Source: Prolixibacteraceae bacterium
Lineage (GTDB): Bacteria; Bacteroidota; Bacteroidia; Bacteroidales; Prolixibacteraceae
Length of the DNA stretch: 64,000 nt
Direction: 5' to 3'
NCBI GenBank assembly: GCA_019856515.1
Contig: CP082230.1
Span: 434,001-498,000 of the forward strand
In this document: piece by piece, positions 61,247-64,000 of the stretch
Numbering within the stretch: the stretch's first letter is position 1
How the letters are laid out: every line of letters begins with the position of its first letter
The notes under the pieces: model-generated
Seen by the model: only the letters and a program-made list of their open reading frames with translations
What the model was told of the DNA's origin: nothing
The model's database searches: none
Made by a program: the position numbers and the translations under genes

Positions 61247-64000
61247 TTATTTAACCATTATTCTTTTTTGATAGTTACTCTCTTTTGATGTAATATTTAA
61301 AATATAGACTCCTGGTTTTAGATCTGTAACCATAATTTGGTGTGGTCCAGGAGATAAGTTTATTGTTTTTATTTTATTTCCTAATACATTTATAATATCA
61401 ATGTTAGATCTATACTCTAGCTGTAAATGTAAAATATCACTAACTGGATTAGGGTATATTTTAATTTCAGATTTCGGTATGATACTATTTTCAGTTGAGA
61501 CCTTAGTCTTTAAGATTCTAACTGGATAATCTATAACCATACCTTGATATGTAATTGGATCACATGCACTCTTTTGCATATCCCCATAGTAAAGCATAAA
61601 TCTCATCTTGGTGTCAGTGACAGCACCTTCTGGTACGTATACTGCTGTTCCATATTGTGATGAAGGGCCAACCATTTCTGCTACTCTTTCTGATTCTTCA
61701 AAATCATTGTTCCCATTCCAGTCTATCCAGACTCTTACATATGTTTCTTCCCACTCTGGAGTTACTTTTGCGGAAACAACGTTATATCCAGACTGATTAA
61801 AAGAAAGAATATGATTCGAATTGATATATCCTTCTTGGTGGACTGTAACAGGTCTATAGTTGATTCCAACTTCAGTGATCTTTAATCCTAAATAAGTCGG
61901 ATTAACTTCAGGGATACAGTAGTTGCTAACAACAGGTTCTTTCACTGTAATAAAGCTGTCCTTTAAGATGTTCATTTGGTGTCCATTTAATGTTACGATA
62001 GCTGAAACATTATAGACCCCTTCTTGATTATATATAACTTTAGGTGGAATTATACCTTGATAGCTATTGGGGCTTCCTCCTTCAAAGGTCCATTGGCAAT
62101 CTTCGATTTCATGACTTCCTTTTATACTAAATTGTATACTTTCTTCTTTATAGATGACTTTTCTGTCAGATAACAATTCAGCTGTTATGGCTGTTGGTTT
62201 GACAACTGTTACTATATTCTCTTTTGTGAATGTTATAGTTTGTCCATCAATTAATACTTCAATTTGTACATGGAAGGTGCCATTATTCTTATATGTAACT
62301 GGTGGAGGTGTATTCCCAATATATTGATTAGGATATCCACCATCAAAGGTCCATGTACACTTCTCGATTGATTCAGTTGTATGTAATTGATACTGTACTT
62401 TTTCATCTACTTCAATTGTTTGGATACTACTAGTAATATCAATGTCATATATTACTGGAGCTTCTGACTCACCTGCTAATATTGGAGCATTTGGTTTCTC
62501 ATTATATCCGTATTGGGTGATTTCGAAATGTGTACCTGGTCCTGTCATCTTTCCTTTAAGCCAACCATAATGAGTTGTTCCATTAACATTGAAAACAATG
62601 CCTATATATCCTTCGGTATGATACCAATCAGTATATCCTGCATGATAAATATCTAATTGATTAGGGTAGGCTTCAGGGGCCTTCCAGTTTTGATCACTAG
62701 ATATTATTGATCCTTTTCGTAATTTCATAATGTTACGAGTGCCAATATGTGTAATGCACTCTTTATTATAGGTCTCTAATTTTATATGTCCATCTTCAAA
62801 ATACCAATTTCCATAGGTCGGTCCTTCATCAAATAATGCGAACCATTTCCACTTGTTTGAAGAGTCAACACTTACAGAGGGTAGTTCACCTGTGATTATT
62901 TTATATGGATCAATAAATGTGATATCAAACTTGATTTCATTTCTATATTTTTGCGTACTTGTAAATAGATGATCTTTCAATTGAATTGTGAAGGATGAAC
63001 TGTTTGAAAGACCATGTGTTTTTGCTCTACTAGAGAAAGCCAAATCAATTTTCCCATCTATTAATCTAAAAGTAGGAGTTAATCCTACAGGTAGCCCTGT
63101 GATTGTATAATCGATATTTGCTCTAAGATCTCTATCACTATCTAATTGGTAATGGTTAAGAAATGAAAGTAAACTATGTTGGAGCAAGCTTCCATCGTTT
63201 GTATCTTTCTCCTCTTCGAATACTTTACGAGTAACACTGAATGCTGCAATCTGTTGTTGTTCTTGTCCAGCTAGAATACCTTCATTTGGGTTTGTATTAA
63301 GAGCATATTCAATTAAATCCATTGCATCAGAACTGCTGTTGACCGAAACTTTCATCCACCCATATATGGGTTCATTCATTTCATTGATTACTTGAAATCC
63401 AAGATATGCCGTTTTATTACTCCATTTTTTGTAGTTCGGTGATGTAAAATCATGCTCTTTAGGGTAGTCACCTCCTGGATTCCAGTTTCCTGACTTGTTA
63501 ATTGGCTGACCGTACTCTATAGGAGAAATGTTTTCACTATTATCTTCGCATAAAATCGATTTCTTATATGTTTCAAGTCTAAGTTTTCCTGCATCATACC
63601 AAAAACCATATGCAAATGATGTATTCTTAATGGTGAAATATTTCCAAGTATTTTGACTGTCCACATGATAATTTGTATTCTCATATACGATTTCATACTT
63701 ATTCCTGAATTGAACAGGAACACCAAAGCTTGTTGGTTTTGAGGAACCTGTAGATAATAATGATCCATCGATATTGACTTTGAGACTTATATTTTGAGCT
63801 GCTTCATGTAGATTTGCTTTTCCTCTAAATCTTAGCTCAAAATGAGTATTGTCGACAATCTCTATTTCAGGAGTTAATCCTAAAGGAACGTTATCGAATG
63901 ATACTTTTGTTGGATCCCAAGATTCTTGAAGAAATTCATAATCTACAATTTTCCCTGTTATCACATTCTCGAATGTACCATCATTCGTTCTACTCTCAAT
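61247..64000 (-). CDS. Large T9SS-secreted multidomain protein (N-terminus off window)
   Basis: The frame is open to the window edge (about 918 residues seen), and no start is visible; the GTG at 63964 is internal because the upstream residues RTNDGTFEN match the module start. In order: module copy 1 (edge to about 63300), copy 2 (about 63200-62470), two PKD-like domains (TWTFDGGYPNQYIG and QWTFEGGSPNSYQG), a GEVED domain (RVWIDWNGNNDFEESERVAE) and a T9SS type A sorting domain (KIYPNPVSDILHLQL). The modules end in IYGWMKVSV and HYGWLKGKM plus an I-L-A-G-Q/E tail. They are homologous to those of the M43 protease at 10830. By that comparison, the missing N-terminal part may also be a metalloprotease, but this is inference. 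Confidence 0.85.
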   Translation of the reverse strand: MESRTNDGTFENVITGKIVDYEFLQESWDPTKVSFDNVPLGLTPEIEIVDNTHFELRFRGKANLHEAAQNISLKVNIDGSLLSTGSSKPTSFGVPVQFRNKYEIVYENTNYHVDSQNTWKYFTIKNTSFAYGFWYDAGKLRLETYKKSILCEDNSENISPIEYGQPINKSGNWNPGGDYPKEHDFTSPNYKKWSNKTAYLGFQVINEMNEPIYGWMKVSVNSSSDAMDLIEYALNTNPNEGILAGQEQQQIAAFSVTRKVFEEEKDTNDGSLLQHSLLSFLNHYQLDSDRDLRANIDYTITGLPVGLTPTFRLIDGKIDLAFSSRAKTHGLSNSSSFTIQLKDHLFTSTQKYRNEIKFDITFIDPYKIITGELPSVSVDSSNKWKWFALFDEGPTYGNWYFEDGHIKLETYNKECITHIGTRNIMKLRKGSIISSDQNWKAPEAYPNQLDIYHAGYTDWYHTEGYIGIVFNVNGTTHYGWLKGKMTGPGTHFEITQYGYNEKPNAPILAGESEAPVIYDIDITSSIQTIEVDEKVQYQLHTTESIEKCTWTFDGGYPNQYIGNTPPPVTYKNNGTFHVQIEVLIDGQTITFTKENIVTVVKPTAITAELLSDRKVIYKEESIQFSIKGSHEIEDCQWTFEGGSPNSYQGIIPPKVIYNQEGVYNVSAIVTLNGHQMNILKDSFITVKEPVVSNYCIPEVNPTYLGLKITEVGINYRPVTVHQEGYINSNHILSFNQSGYNVVSAKVTPEWEETYVRVWIDWNGNNDFEESERVAEMVGPSSQYGTAVYVPEGAVTDTKMRFMLYYGDMQKSACDPITYQGMVIDYPVRILKTKVSTENSIIPKSEIKIYPNPVSDILHLQLEYRSNIDIINVLGNKIKTINLSPGPHQIMVTDLKPGVYILNITSKESNYQKRIMVK

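Overview
The window is AT-rich bacterial DNA from a Bacteroidota organism, most likely a marine or host-associated member of the Bacteroidales/Marinilabiliales. The evidence is a SusC/SusD pair, type IX secretion sorting domains, tandem DUF3857/transglutaminase proteins, many lipoproteins, and Bacteroidota-type -7 boxes (TAnnTTTG) in front of several genes. No rRNA, tRNA or CRISPR array was seen.

Layout. 0.6-9.2 kb: dnaX (minus strand, read through an A11 slippery run), a two-gene LysO-type lysine exporter, a three-domain acyl-activating/ACP/acyltransferase protein, and an IS3-family element broken by an IS1380-family element. 9.6-22.3 kb: mostly housekeeping and single genes. These are a DHODH-like oxidoreductase, a very large secreted M43 metalloprotease, a flavodiiron protein, mltG-prmA, a small unknown secreted protein, a YfcE-type phosphodiesterase, a TPR/LuxR-type regulator and a pirin with an altered metal site. 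22.4-29.6 kb: an S1 sulfatase, an S9 peptidase and a GH20 hexosaminidase.

30.1-41.0 kb is a glycosaminoglycan utilisation cluster on the plus strand: ROK kinase, MFS sugar transporter, sulfatase, heparinase II/III-type lyase, PL8 chondroitinase-type lyase and a second sulfatase. The matching outer-membrane uptake pair (SusC/SusD) lies at 49.7-54.5 kb and converges on a PL13 heparin lyase I. Together with the GH20 enzyme and the upstream sulfatase, these could cut, desulfate, import and phosphorylate heparin/heparan sulfate and chondroitin/dermatan-type chains. No GH88/GH105 unsaturated uronidase, sulfatase-maturing enzyme or hybrid two-component regulator is in the window, so those would have to lie elsewhere.

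Between these blocks are serB, a porin, a 1.3 kb non-coding stretch with two large inverted repeats, an unknown secreted protein, an alkaline phosphatase and a YibE/F membrane protein. The right end carries two tandem DUF3857 proteins and, cut by the window edge, a second giant T9SS-secreted protein. That protein shares an unusual repeated module, PKD-like and GEVED-like domains with the M43 protease 50 kb away.

Most convincing observations: the dnaX A11 frameshift, the mixed heparin/chondroitin locus, the shared module of the two giant secreted proteins, the pirin with lost metal ligands, the nested insertion sequences, and the structured non-coding region at 44.1-44.8 kb.
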